Below are positions 51,159-61,010 of a DNA stretch of 64,000 bases, in pieces. Source of the DNA: an uncultured Shewanella sp. (lineage in GTDB: Bacteria; Pseudomonadota; Gammaproteobacteria; Enterobacterales; Shewanellaceae); NCBI RefSeq assembly GCF_947491715.1, contig NZ_CANLKR010000025.1, positions 1 through 64,000 of the forward strand. Reading direction: 5' to 3'. Made by a program: the position numbers and the translations under genes. Within the stretch, counting starts at the first letter, position 1; each line of letters starts with the position of its first letter. Below the pieces are notes generated by a model that worked only from the letters and a program-made list of their open reading frames with translations, was not told the DNA's origin and ran no database searches.

Positions 51159-51842
51159 ATGCCAACAGCCTCAGATGGTAAAGATCCAGATAAACCCAGT
51201 TCCACGAGTATTAAACCACTTCATGAAGGGAGCCAGACTGGCTATAACAATACGACCAAATACGGGTTGAAAATGAGCGTGAAAACCGCTTATAAATTCA
51301 CGCCTGGTTCAGTGAGTTGGCTATGCTCCGGAGGCAGCTGGTGGACAGCTGTGGGGATAAAGTCTAATGTGGTTGTTGGGGTCAAAACCGGCATTAATGT
51401 CGGTGGTCAGTTTGGCTTTTCAGTGAAAAAGCACTCTTATAGTCCTAATTTTCTGGCGATTAACCTTCAGCAATATACGGCAAAAGGTAAAGATGACGCT
51501 GTGATGGCTTTGAGACAGGAAGCGCTTCTAAAATCATGGGAAGATTTTGGCAATAAGCTTGATATTGAGGCTGAAACTGCCACATTAATGAGCGAGAATT
51601 TATCGCTAAGATCAAATGAGATCAACCTTGCTGAAAGAGAAGTCTCTGCTGCTGTTTTACAACAGCAACAAAGTGGAAATAGAATTGAAACCATTGCTAA
51701 TGAATTAGTGTCGGGCGTTAACCATATCAACAGTTTGGGGGTTGATATGAAAGCTGTTAATGCTTCTAGTGAGGTGCTTACAAATAAAGTCAAGACAACG
51801 GTTATTTCTATGTTAGAAGCGAATTTAACGACTTTTGCATGA
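51159..51842 (+). CDS. Unrecognised ~220-residue paralogue 3
   Basis: The product has 227 residues. A Ser/Thr/Lys-rich start precedes NTTKYGLKMSVKTAYKFTPGSVSWLCSGGSWWTAVGIKSNVVVGVKTGINVGGQFGF, the most hydrophobic N-half of the set. The C-half is helical (ALRQEALLKSWEDFGNKLDIEAE to SEVLTNKVKTTVISMLEANLTTFA). AAGGAG precedes the ATG. It ends 42 bp before the DUF2169 gene and is likely co-transcribed with it. Confidence 0.78.
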   Translation: MPTASDGKDPDKPSSTSIKPLHEGSQTGYNNTTKYGLKMSVKTAYKFTPGSVSWLCSGGSWWTAVGIKSNVVVGVKTGINVGGQFGFSVKKHSYSPNFLAINLQQYTAKGKDDAVMALRQEALLKSWEDFGNKLDIEAETATLMSENLSLRSNEINLAEREVSAAVLQQQQSGNRIETIANELVSGVNHINSLGVDMKAVNASSEVLTNKVKTTVISMLEANLTTFA

Positions 51843-51884
51843 TAGAGCTTTTGGTTGTAACTAATTTTTTGTCGGAGCTTTCTG

Positions 51885-54800
51885 ATGCGGATAATAAAAA
51901 GTGATGAGCATGGTATTTTACTGGTACCGTTTGATATAAAGGGTCGCCCTCATCTTGCGATCACTATGATCTTGGGTTTTGACTTATTGGATCCCAGTCA
52001 AACCGTTAGCGAGCAAAAATTGTGGCAGTGGGTGAATGCGAGTTTACAAGGAGAAGTGTTTGATACTGGAATGCCTAAGCTAAATGCAGAATGGTTGGTG
52101 TCAGGCCATGCTTATTCTGGACACAAACCCCGTCAACAGGTAAGAGTATCGGTGGCATTGGCTGGCAGTGAGAAAACATTAGATGTATTTGGTCAACGCT
52201 ATTGGCGTGTTCAAAAAGATAAATTAGTTCCAAGTGAGCCTGATTATTTTACTCAGCAGCCCTTAACGTGGGAATGGACATGGGGAGGGGAAGAAATAGA
52301 GGAAAATGCTTTAGGTTGTAACCGTATCATTGAAAATGCCCCCCTTCCATGTGTGTTTTATGCTAACAATGCAACATTGGAAGATTTATCTCGACATGCT
52401 GTTATTCCTGCGTCGTTTTTACCGCTTGCAATCGAACATCCATTTAGAAAAAACTGTATGGGAACTTATGATGAAGTCTGGTACAGAGAGCTGTGGCCTC
52501 ATTTTCCTCATGATTTTAATTGGCAATTTTTTAATCAAGCTTCGAAAGATCAATGGCACAGTGATAACTTTCAAGGTGGAGAGTTTTATCGTTTGATTAA
52601 TTTACACCCTGAGCATGAGTCCATTACGGGTTATTTGCCTTATTATCAACCTCGAGCCTTTATTCGTCAGCAGATACAGAGTCGAGCACACCAATATCCA
52701 AGTGATGAACAAGAGACAATGAATGCTGAAATTGAATATAGAACCACTGAGGTACGATTACGCAATGATACTGTTTGGTTTTTTCCTGATAATCAATTAG
52801 GCATTCGAATTTTTCGTGGCAGTGTCCCTGTTTTTGATGAAGAAGCGTTGGATGTGACGGATGTCTTGTTGGTGACGGAAGAGGTAGGCAGTCAAGCTAA
52901 ACCACTTGATTACTATGCGGATTATATTCGTACTTATCAAATAAGCAAAGCATATGAGCCTGAGGTGATAGCGGTAACGCAAGAAAAAATGCAGCTAATG
53001 TTAAATGAGCTTGCGCAAGCTAAAAAAAACTTGTCGGACTTACCCCGTTATTTTAAATTCAAACAAGGGCAATTAACCAATAAAATTCCCTCACCGAGTA
53101 TGACACCGAGTGTGTTGCTTGAATCGTTGCCCGCCCAGCTTGATCGTAATATCATTAAGCTTGAAAAATTAAAAAATAAGCTATCTGATTTACCCATTTC
53201 TAGATCGGCCATAACGGAAATAGAAACAAGTATCAATAAAATTAAGGCATCAAAGGTTAAGTTTAGTGAATTAGAGCAGTCTTATAATGAAGTTAACAAT
53301 CAAGTGTTTAAACAAGCTCGGTCGATTTCGCCACCTCCTCTTCCCATGTCAGAGTCGCCCAAGATAAAAAAGCAATATGCTGAGGGACTTCAAAAAGTTG
53401 AAATGGCGATATCTTCACTAGAGTCAAATACCAGTGAACAGCCTTGGCATGATAAAGCCAGTCAAGTTATTGGACTTGCTCAACTTAATTTAGCCGATTA
53501 TGCTTCAACACTTAAAGGTTACGGCTTTAGAAATGTGGCGATAAAAAAACACATGTTGGTTTTCATTAATGCTCCACAGATTTTTTCAGGTAAAGAATGG
53601 GGATTGAAAGATACTGATGAAATACTTATTCCTAGAGGGTGGTTGCTTCCTGAGTATTCTGAAGGCCAATTTACGGCACTAAACAGCCGAGTTGACTTAT
53701 TTGATGTTTCAACTGAACAATTAATTGATGGCAGTGAGCCAGCATTTTGGCATTCAGAGATTGTTGTGGGTCAACCGGTTTTATTGTGCCAAGATAAAAT
53801 GATTGCTTGGCTATTGGCACAAGATCTACAGCCTTATTGCAATGTAATAGAGCTTCCATCTCTAGCGGATAAGGTGTCTGATGAGGCTGAACAAGCAATT
53901 AAAGCTGCTAGCCAAATTTTTGTCTTTACACAAGCAATCGATGATTTAGAAGAATGGGAACGGTCTTTTCCTGATGCCGAATTTATTGGGTTGAAAAATC
54001 AATTACTCATCCAAGATGCTTATCAACAAGGCGTCGATTTAGTCGATTGGTTTATACCTTATTTAACATTGAAAGCTGATGATGCGATGCCAGTCGAAAT
54101 GACGGCAAGTCAAAAAGCAAAGCGCCAAGCAAAGTCTTATTTACCTGATATTAATGTTGAAAAAGTGGTTAATGATCAATATCAATCCAGTTTATCCAAT
54201 ATGGGAATAAAGCCTGGGCAAACTATTGCTCAAGCTATGGCTAATAAATTTGCTGAAAGTAAAGAAAAAGTCGTGAGCGATTTTGCAAGCCCCAGTATGA
54301 AAAAAGCCTTACAAGAAAAAATGCAATTGAGCTTATTTCAATCTAAACCAATATCTTTGAGTGAAGCGATGAGGGAAGCATCAAGTCAATTGGGTGATGT
54401 GTTGCAATCCAGTGCTCAAAATATTACTGATCCGGTTACTCTGGCTAATATAAAGAAAGGAGGAGAGCAATTAAAATCGGGAATGGGTGATCTAACGGAT
54501 TTTGTTCAGGAGTCTGAAGCAAAAATGGAGGCGGCTAAGCTCCCCTCTGATGATGCCATATTACCTTTAAGCCCATTAACACGTGAAGAGGTGATTGAGT
54601 ATCGAGACAATAATAAGAGCTTAGTTGAGAGAGATTTATCAGAGCTTGATTTATCTGGATTGGATTTATCAGGTGTTGATTTTTCTAAATCGATTATGTC
54701 GAGTACCGATCTGACAAAAGCCATTTTAACCGATGCAAAATTCGATAATATTATAGGTGACAGTTTGTTGCTAAATGATGCTTTAGCCAGTGGTGCGTCA

Positions 54801-55568
54801 TTTGATAAAGCCATGTTAGTGGATGCAAGTTTTAAAGGTGCCAATTTGTCTAACTCTCACTTTGCTAGTGCGATGGCGACGGGAGCACATTTTACTGGGT
54901 GTGTGATGACACAAGCCTGTTTACATCAAATGTCGGCTATTGGTGCTGACTTTTCAGATTGCATTTTAAATGGCAGTGATTTATCAAAAGGGATATTTCT
55001 TAATGCGATGTTTGAAGGTGCCCAATTACGTGATATTGATGGTACTAAGATGAAGGCCTATCAAGCATCCGCTCGAAATAGTCAATGGCAAGGAGCGACA
55101 TTAACAAAAGCCCTATTTTGGGAAGCTAAATTAGACCAAGCAAACTTTTCGTCGATTGATGCAATTAATGCTCGTTTTTCTAAAGCAAAGTTAAATCACG
55201 CGAATTTCAATGAGGCTAGATTGATGAAATCGAACTTTGCAGAGTCGGAATTATATCAGGCAAATCTGAGTGAAAGTGATTTAAGTTCAACTTGCTTTAA
55301 TCAAGTCTTAGCGAAAGAAGCTAATTTTGAAGCCGTTAAATTAAAAGGTGCGCAATGCATGCGAGGTGATTTCACTTTGGTGAATTTTAATGGTAGTGAT
55401 GCGATGCAAGTTAATTTTATGCGGTCGACACTCATGTCTGCTCAATTACAATATGTGAATTTATATAATGCGGATCTGTATAAGGTCACATTGGGTAACA
55501 ATTCAATGAAAGGTTGTAATTTAAAAAGGACATTACTGGCTCAAAAGGAGGAATATATTCATGAATAA
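51885..55568 (+). CDS. DUF2169-pentapeptide-repeat protein, copy 1
   Basis: The product has 1227 residues. The DUF2169 domain (about 1-330) includes MILGFDLLDPSQ, WLVSGHAYSGHKPRQQ, ALTWEWTWGG-type WEWTWGG, PLAIEHPFRKNCMGTYDEVW and INLHPEHESITGYLPYYQPRAF. Residues ~365-540 are coiled-coil-like. Another conserved-looking block covers ~550-740 (DEILIPRGWLLPEY). Pentapeptide repeats begin near residue 912 (ELDLSGLDLSGVDF) and run to ~1216. DUF2169 proteins recur in T6SS loci, where a chaperone or adaptor role for PAAR-like partners has been proposed. GGAG precedes the ATG. It overlaps the next gene by eight bases. Confidence 0.88.
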   Translation: MRIIKSDEHGILLVPFDIKGRPHLAITMILGFDLLDPSQTVSEQKLWQWVNASLQGEVFDTGMPKLNAEWLVSGHAYSGHKPRQQVRVSVALAGSEKTLDVFGQRYWRVQKDKLVPSEPDYFTQQPLTWEWTWGGEEIEENALGCNRIIENAPLPCVFYANNATLEDLSRHAVIPASFLPLAIEHPFRKNCMGTYDEVWYRELWPHFPHDFNWQFFNQASKDQWHSDNFQGGEFYRLINLHPEHESITGYLPYYQPRAFIRQQIQSRAHQYPSDEQETMNAEIEYRTTEVRLRNDTVWFFPDNQLGIRIFRGSVPVFDEEALDVTDVLLVTEEVGSQAKPLDYYADYIRTYQISKAYEPEVIAVTQEKMQLMLNELAQAKKNLSDLPRYFKFKQGQLTNKIPSPSMTPSVLLESLPAQLDRNIIKLEKLKNKLSDLPISRSAITEIETSINKIKASKVKFSELEQSYNEVNNQVFKQARSISPPPLPMSESPKIKKQYAEGLQKVEMAISSLESNTSEQPWHDKASQVIGLAQLNLADYASTLKGYGFRNVAIKKHMLVFINAPQIFSGKEWGLKDTDEILIPRGWLLPEYSEGQFTALNSRVDLFDVSTEQLIDGSEPAFWHSEIVVGQPVLLCQDKMIAWLLAQDLQPYCNVIELPSLADKVSDEAEQAIKAASQIFVFTQAIDDLEEWERSFPDAEFIGLKNQLLIQDAYQQGVDLVDWFIPYLTLKADDAMPVEMTASQKAKRQAKSYLPDINVEKVVNDQYQSSLSNMGIKPGQTIAQAMANKFAESKEKVVSDFASPSMKKALQEKMQLSLFQSKPISLSEAMREASSQLGDVLQSSAQNITDPVTLANIKKGGEQLKSGMGDLTDFVQESEAKMEAAKLPSDDAILPLSPLTREEVIEYRDNNKSLVERDLSELDLSGLDLSGVDFSKSIMSSTDLTKAILTDAKFDNIIGDSLLLNDALASGASFDKAMLVDASFKGANLSNSHFASAMATGAHFTGCVMTQACLHQMSAIGADFSDCILNGSDLSKGIFLNAMFEGAQLRDIDGTKMKAYQASARNSQWQGATLTKALFWEAKLDQANFSSIDAINARFSKAKLNHANFNEARLMKSNFAESELYQANLSESDLSSTCFNQVLAKEANFEAVKLKGAQCMRGDFTLVNFNGSDAMQVNFMRSTLMSAQLQYVNLYNADLYKVTLGNNSMKGCNLKRTLLAQKEEYIHE

Positions 55569-56622
55569 GACTGAATTTATTGAAGCCCTTGAAGAATCTT
55601 TTTCCTTTGAAAATATAGTGTTGAGTGGAGAGTCTTTACCTGCGATCACATTAAAGCAAGTATTTTTTACAGATTGCCAATTCATCAACATTGATTTTTC
55701 TCAAGTACAATTTAATCGCATTCGATTTGTTAATTGTCAGTTTATTAATGTGTCGTTAAATGATGCCATGTTGAATATGGCAGAGTTTAGCCAGTGTCAA
55801 TTTCAAGGAGTAACTTGGGTACGCTCAGTGTTAGAGCAAGTCGCTTTTACTGAGTGTGAATTAAAGGATCTTGACTTTTCAATGTCTCAGCAAAACATGT
55901 GCACTTACAAAGGTTCGGCTCAGAAAAGTGTGCTTTTTGATGGGGCTAACTTAGCAATGTTAGTTCAGATGAAATCTCAACTCGATAATGTGAGCTTTAC
56001 TAATGCGAAGCTTTATAAATTTGTAGCCAATGATATTGAGGTCGCTGATTGCGTGTTTGATCGTGCAATAATCGAGAAAACGTCACTATCGAATACGATT
56101 TTCAAAGGAAGCTCTTTTCAGTCGGTTAACTTTTATGCTGTACAATTAAACTCTTGTGATTTAACTGGTGTTGATTTTAGTCACTGCCGTATTGAGAGTT
56201 GTTACTTTATTGGTAGTCAATTACAACATACCTCTTTTGTTGGTGCTCAAGCCTCTTATAGTGTCTTTAAAGGTGCCGATTTGAGTCATGCAGACTTCAG
56301 TCAAGCGATTGTATTGGGCGGTAGTTTTGAAGAAATAATAGGGGAGAAGGTTAACTTTTCTAAAGCTGAACTATCACAAACAAATTGGCAAGAGGCAAGT
56401 GTGGTTGGGAGTGACTTTAGTGGTGTGAAGGCGCAGTATGCTGACTTTTCTCATGCCGATCTTTCCAATTGTTCTTTTCATCAAGCCGACGTTTCTTCTT
56501 CAAAGTTTCATTTAACGATAGAAGATAATACCCATTGGACTCGTGCGAATCGTTTAGGATGCAGTGGAACCGATCTTGAACTTGAGCAAGCGCAATCATG
56601 GAAGATCAGGAAAATACAATGA
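55561..56622 (+). CDS. Pentapeptide-repeat protein
   Basis: The product has 353 residues, nearly all pentapeptide repeats (A/C-D/N-L/F-x-x pattern, for example CDLTGVDFSHCRIES, GADLSHADFSQAIV, HADLSNCSFHQADVSSSKF), which fold as a right-handed quadrilateral beta helix. Short non-repeat ends. It overlaps the copy-1 DUF2169 gene by eight bases, so translation is coupled. It looks like a stand-alone continuation of the C-terminal domain of its neighbour. No enzymatic residues are evident. Confidence 0.9.
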   Translation: MNKTEFIEALEESFSFENIVLSGESLPAITLKQVFFTDCQFINIDFSQVQFNRIRFVNCQFINVSLNDAMLNMAEFSQCQFQGVTWVRSVLEQVAFTECELKDLDFSMSQQNMCTYKGSAQKSVLFDGANLAMLVQMKSQLDNVSFTNAKLYKFVANDIEVADCVFDRAIIEKTSLSNTIFKGSSFQSVNFYAVQLNSCDLTGVDFSHCRIESCYFIGSQLQHTSFVGAQASYSVFKGADLSHADFSQAIVLGGSFEEIIGEKVNFSKAELSQTNWQEASVVGSDFSGVKAQYADFSHADLSNCSFHQADVSSSKFHLTIEDNTHWTRANRLGCSGTDLELEQAQSWKIRKIQ

Positions 56623-57152
56623 TGATTGAAAAGGGGAGATGAGCTGAGTGAGTTCGATATAAGGCGATGGGGGCCGTTTACAGGTTTGAACGTCTGATTG
56701 TTATAAGGTGATATCATTGTTCAGTTAACGTACAAAGTGTTTAGTAAAAGCATGCAATAAAAAATAGATATAACACGTAACTAGGCTAACAGGAAAAGCG
56801 GTTATTTAAGTTTATTATATTTCAGTTAATTCTGTTTCTAATCGTATTATTTATTGGTTTATGATATTGCCTTTCAATTGTATTTTTTTGTTTTTTTAAG
56901 TGTGTCTTATTTGTTTTTTATTGTTGTTTTTTCGTGTTGTTTTTATTTGTCATTACTCTTGTAATGTCTATTTGTTTACTTTAACCGCATAATTACACTT
57001 AAATTTAATTATATTTACGTTTTTTATGTAAAAGAGGCTCTTTATTAATAATTGTTTATTTATTCACCCTTTCGTTTGTTTTTTCCACTATATATGATAT
57101 CAAAAAACTCCGGTATGCTTCTTTTTTTGTCTTTGTTAGCTGGAGATTATTT
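56623..57152. other. T-rich intergenic region
   Basis: 530 bp without a supported gene. Long T-runs dominate 56800-57060. A frame at 57052-57267 overlaps the next gene out of frame and is a shadow. A promoter for the gene at 57153 must lie here but cannot be pinned down. Confidence 0.4.
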
Positions 57153-57830
57153 ATGTCGACTTGGGATAAAGAGTACGATGATGATGGAGATGCACTTTTT
57201 AACGACCCCAGTAAAGGTGCAAACAGCCAAAAAAAATTGGATTTTATTGGTGGCTATAAAATATTAGCGGAAAATAAATATTCGTTAGTGATGGGGGCGA
57301 GTAATTCTATTACACTTGGCCAGTGGTCTAGTTTAAAAGCGGGAGCAACTTTTTCAGGTACGTTAGGGGTCGCCTTTTCGTCTTTTACGGGAATTAAGAC
57401 AGATTTAAAATTAGCCCACTGTGATTTTACTATTGATAAGAAAAAGTTTGTAACCGCAGAGATGAAGGCTGCAGCTGAGGAAGCCACGCTAGCGGCCAAT
57501 CGATTGGATTTAATATCTGAAGGCGTTGCAATTGCAAATAATAAATTATTAGGCGTTGCGACAGCACTGACTTTACATGGCCAACAAATACAAACTGCGA
57601 CTACTAATATTACCACCAATGCCAATTCACTTAATGTTGAAACCAATAGGGTTAATACAATAGTGAATCAAGTTGGGGCGATTGGGACTCAACTTAATAA
57701 TGTGGATGCTGAGTTGAGTCATGTTAGTACTAAAGTGGAGGCTGCGGGTGTGATTTTGGCTGATCATGATGCCTCTTTACAATCAGCAGGTATTAATATT
57801 GTAGAAGCAGATATGACAATGTTAGGCTAG
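57153..57830 (+). CDS. Unrecognised ~220-residue paralogue 4
   Basis: The product has 225 residues. An acidic, polar start (DKEYDDDGDALFNDPSKGANSQKK) precedes KYSLVMGASNSITLGQWSSLKAGATFSGTLGVAFSSFTG, then a charged junction (KKFVTAEMKAAAEEATLAANRLDLI). The helical half has evenly spaced Asn/Thr (TALTLHGQQIQTATTNITTN) and ends AGINIVEADMTMLG. That ending resembles the MLLG and MFLG ends of the copies at 57885 and 59465. GGAG lies seven bases before the ATG. It converges on the next copy with a 54-bp gap. Confidence 0.78.
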   Translation: MSTWDKEYDDDGDALFNDPSKGANSQKKLDFIGGYKILAENKYSLVMGASNSITLGQWSSLKAGATFSGTLGVAFSSFTGIKTDLKLAHCDFTIDKKKFVTAEMKAAAEEATLAANRLDLISEGVAIANNKLLGVATALTLHGQQIQTATTNITTNANSLNVETNRVNTIVNQVGAIGTQLNNVDAELSHVSTKVEAAGVILADHDASLQSAGINIVEADMTMLG

Positions 57831-57884
57831 TTACCCATCCTTGGAAGATAAGTGTGAATATTCTATTACCATGATATTGATCTA

Positions 57885-58544
57885 TTAACCAAGCAACATT
57901 ATGCTAGATTCATTAATATGGGTCTCAGTTTCTAATACAAGGGTATTTTTTTCGCTGATTTCGGTTTGCAACGTCTGTATTTTATCGGTAATTTCCGACA
58001 TTTTTGACTCGTGAGTATCAAATGTGGTACCGACTTCTTGTATCATTGATACTACATTGTCTACTCTAGTCGTGTGGTTTGCTGTATGATTCGTATTGTT
58101 TTCAATTTTTGCTGTATTGTTTTCAATGCTTTGTCCATTGGTGTCTATTTTCTCAAGAGTAGTTTTAATTGAATCATTATATGCTGTTATTTTATTATTT
58201 ATGACTTCAGTGTGTGCTGCTATGAGGGCATCTTTTTTAGCTGTGGCAATGGTTTGTTTACTTTTTAGTTTTTTGTCATCAATACTATAAGTTGAATCTC
58301 CTCCAATAGTGATGCCTGTTTTGGGCGCTATATTTATTCCAATATTTCCGCCTACAAAAAGACTCGTTTTAAGACCTATTTGTGTCGAATTGGTTGCGCC
58401 GATTGTGATGCTGGTTTTTGCTCCTATGGTTAAAGAATATGAAAATGAAGATACCACTTTTAGTCCTTTATTCGTGATTGTATAGTCAGTGCTTTTATCA
58501 TTTCCTGTTGCTTTTGTTGAACTCTTTCTATTTTTACCTTTCAT
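57885..58544 (-). CDS. Unrecognised ~220-residue paralogue 5
   Basis: The product has 219 residues. A basic start (MKGKNRKSSTKATGNDKS) leads to DYTITNKGLKVVSSFSYSLTIGAKTSITIGATNSTQIGLKTSLFVGGNIGINIAPKTGITIGG, a regular Gly-spaced strand series. The helical half contains the striking run SIENNTAKIENNTNHTANHT and ends ESSIMLLG. AAGGAG precedes the ATG. Closest relative in the window is paralogue 6, with near-identical DYxITNKGLKVVSxFSYSLTxGxKTSITxGATNSTQIG. Confidence 0.8.
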   Translation of the reverse strand: MKGKNRKSSTKATGNDKSTDYTITNKGLKVVSSFSYSLTIGAKTSITIGATNSTQIGLKTSLFVGGNIGINIAPKTGITIGGDSTYSIDDKKLKSKQTIATAKKDALIAAHTEVINNKITAYNDSIKTTLEKIDTNGQSIENNTAKIENNTNHTANHTTRVDNVVSMIQEVGTTFDTHESKMSEITDKIQTLQTEISEKNTLVLETETHINESSIMLLG

Positions 58545-59291
58545 TTTTACTCCTTATAAATTAATTAATTTTTTACGACTACTGAACCATTAAAATGATA
58601 ATTAAGGGGGCAATAGTGCATTTTCTTATTTTTATATTAACTTAATTTAATTAAGTTACAGTGTTTTTGGGTAAGCTTTTGTAAATTATTGGGCGTAGTG
58701 TCATTTGTGTAAGTGCTAATGACTGGCAACTTTTTGGTATCCTACTTGTGTAGGATTTATTCATAATATTGTTTTTAATGTTTATTTATTGTGAGTTAAT
58801 CTGTTACTATTAAACGTTGAGTAATATTGTTCAATATTGCGTGTTAATCTTTATGTTTTATAAAACGATACCAATATTAGTTTGGTTAATTAACATTAAC
58901 CAAAAGCTGATTTTAATCTCAGTTGATAAAATACACTTCGATATTTGTATCGTGTTTGTTTTTTTAGATGAGTTTATTCATTTAAGTTGACTGGATAATA
59001 TGCTGACAATATAACCATTTCTATAAGGGATATTACAAGTTAGGAATTATTTCTATTCAATATTATTTGTTATCATCTTTAAGTTAATTGGAATGATAGA
59101 GAGACAATTTTATTAATGGCATATTGATAAGCATTGACTTGATTTATTTGGGAAGGGTTATGTAGTCAAGATAAGCTGTATAATGTGTATTTATTTCTGT
59201 TTTTACAGCCACCGTTTTCACTCATATTCAGTTTAGAAATGAGCAGTATCATGATACTGCTGAAAGGGATAAATGATCGGGTGGGTGACTC
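58545..59291. other. AT-rich intergenic region with a perfect hairpin
   Basis: About 750 bp upstream of paralogue 5. TTTGGTTAAT and ATTAACCAAA (58881-58904) form a perfect 10-bp stem around TAAC, and ATCCTAC/GTAGGAT (58739-58756) a 7-bp stem around TTGT. No gene is supported until the DUF2169 relict begins. The stems lack T-runs and could be operators. Confidence 0.4.
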
Positions 59292-59393
59292 AGTGTTGAA
59301 CATGCCATCTTTTTTGCTGTCTTTGAGTTGAATAGCAAATTGTAGCTCGATCTCAGCAAAAAGCGATAAACAAGATTTTAGACTTTGATTGAT
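59292..59393 (+). pseudogene. Decayed fragment of a third DUF2169 gene (N-terminal part)
   Basis: GTTGAACATGCCATC...CTTTGAGTTGAATAGCAAA reads VEHAIFFAVFELNSK, matching NEHAILLVPFELNGK at the start of copy 2 (61029 onward). After a stop and frame shift, CGATAAACAAGATTTTAGACTTTGATT corresponds to CGATAAGTATGATTTTAGGCTTTGATT of copy 2, giving ILDFD for ILGFD. Weaker similarity may continue to about 59420. No start codon or full domain remains. It lies between the two minus-strand paralogues. Confidence 0.78.
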
Positions 59394-59464
59394 AATACAA
59401 AGCCACTTTGTTGAAGAAACGCGAAGGAACATTCAACAAGCGTTAATATCTTTAGATGACTTGT

Positions 59465-60118
59465 TTAGCCTAAAAACATGGTGCCTACGTCTCGAATAAG
59501 AATATCAGCTTCAGACATATCAGTATCATGAAAAGACATCATAATACCGGCACGCCTCACTTTCGATTCAATATCTTCAATATTAGAATCAATCGTTTCT
59601 ACTTTATTGGTTATACTGGTTAATTTAACATTAGAGTTAATGATTTGATTACCATTACTCTGTATTGAAGATTCATTAATATCAATTTTCTGATTGTTTG
59701 TGGCAATGTTTTGCTCATGTAAATCAACTTTATTAACGATAGTGCTTAACTGACTTGTACTCGAAATAACTTTATTTTTTAAGATGGACAACTCATCGAC
59801 AAGTAACTTATTTTTCTGCTTTGCTGCAAGGGATTGTGAGGTGCCTACTTTCCATTTACTCAACTCAAATGCTTTAGTGGCTACTTTTATATCCAGAGTC
59901 GGGCCTGTTGAAAATCCCACTTTCCCACCGGCAAAAAGACTCGTTGATACGCCAATTTGAGTCGAATTCGTTGCGCCAAGTGTGATGCTTGTTTTTATGC
60001 CGACCGTTAACGAATAAGAAAATGTAGATACTACCTTAAGGCCTTTGTTCGTTATTGCATAATCAGCATTAGCGCTATTTCCGTCGCGAGAAGCACTGTA
60101 ACGATTTTTATTGACCAT
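59465..60118 (-). CDS. Unrecognised ~220-residue paralogue 6
   Basis: The product has 217 residues. A polar start (MVNKNRYSASRDGNSANA) precedes DYAITNKGLKVVSTFSYSLTVGIKTSITLGATNSTQIGVSTSLFAGGKVGF, matching paralogue 5. The helical half is rich in Asn and Ile with short spaced repeats (KIDINESSIQSNGNQIINSN) and ends IRDVGTMFLG. A purine-rich GGGAGGGGGAGA directly precedes the ATG. It diverges from the second DUF2169 gene 892 bp away. Confidence 0.8.
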   Translation of the reverse strand: MVNKNRYSASRDGNSANADYAITNKGLKVVSTFSYSLTVGIKTSITLGATNSTQIGVSTSLFAGGKVGFSTGPTLDIKVATKAFELSKWKVGTSQSLAAKQKNKLLVDELSILKNKVISSTSQLSTIVNKVDLHEQNIATNNQKIDINESSIQSNGNQIINSNVKLTSITNKVETIDSNIEDIESKVRRAGIMMSFHDTDMSEADILIRDVGTMFLG

Positions 60119-61010
60119 TCTCCCCCTCCCTAAAGATTAATCGATTAAGTTTTTGTTTGATTTTAGCGGATTTATTAAATTTAGACACTAGAGCCTATAC
60201 TCTTTAATTTTGTGTTTTTACATTAAAAAAGATTAATATAAAGTATATTATTTATCTATCACCACCATTAGACAAAGGTCTAATCGCTATTGATTGCAGG
60301 CTAAGCAGTCTAACTAGTGGTACTTTTAATGGGTTATGTTGATTTGTTTTTAAATAAATGCTCTTATTGTTTCTATTTTATATAGGACTGTGTGTTTATT
60401 TTTATTGTTTATATTCAATTTATCAAGATGATAAAATACTGGATTCTTCATTTAAAAGGTATTCTTGTTGTATAGGGAGGAGGGTCATTGCCTTTATAAT
60501 CATGAGTGTTATAAATGTTTATTCATCAGTTTTGACGATTATAAATAGAGGTACTTGTTTATTGAGATTGTTATTATTTCGTTTGTTTGAGTTAAGAGTA
60601 TTGTTTGTGGGATCTCGTAAATGTTGAGTTGTGTCGTGAGTTTTAATTTATTTTCTAATTGTGATTTTTGGGTCGAGTAAAAGCTTAGTTATGTTTTGTT
60701 TTTGTTAAAAGTGTTGCTTGATATGTTTTGTTACTTTTAAATATATTGAAATGTAATTGTATTCATTCGTCTTTAGTCTTATCTTGTGTGTATACTCGGT
60801 TAATAGGAACTGTAATGATTAAATTTTATCAGTGAAATATCGACACGAGGTTGTTTTATTTCATTGAGAAGGTGAATATAGCAAATATACACGGTATAAG
60901 TGATATTCATTTGGGCTATTGATAGCAACAGTTTTTCACTATTATACAGGCGAGAGAAGCGAGCTGCAGCAAGTATTATAACACAATTGAAAGGTATGAA
61001 ATTATAAGGT
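60119..61010. other. AT-rich intergenic region between paralogue 6 and DUF2169 copy 2
   Basis: About 890 bp. An 89-codon open frame at 60358-60627 has no ribosome binding site, extreme Leu/Phe/Cys bias and no recognisable pattern, and is not called. No stable hairpin or repeat was found. It presumably holds divergent promoters. Confidence 0.45.

Noticed and set aside
59166..59432. 88-codon minus-strand frame
   Set aside because: It is antisense to the DUF2169 relict, whose plus-strand similarity explains the region.
60358..60627. 89-codon open frame between paralogue 6 and DUF2169 copy 2
   Set aside because: No ribosome binding site, extreme Leu/Phe/Cys bias expected of T-rich DNA, and no recognisable pattern.
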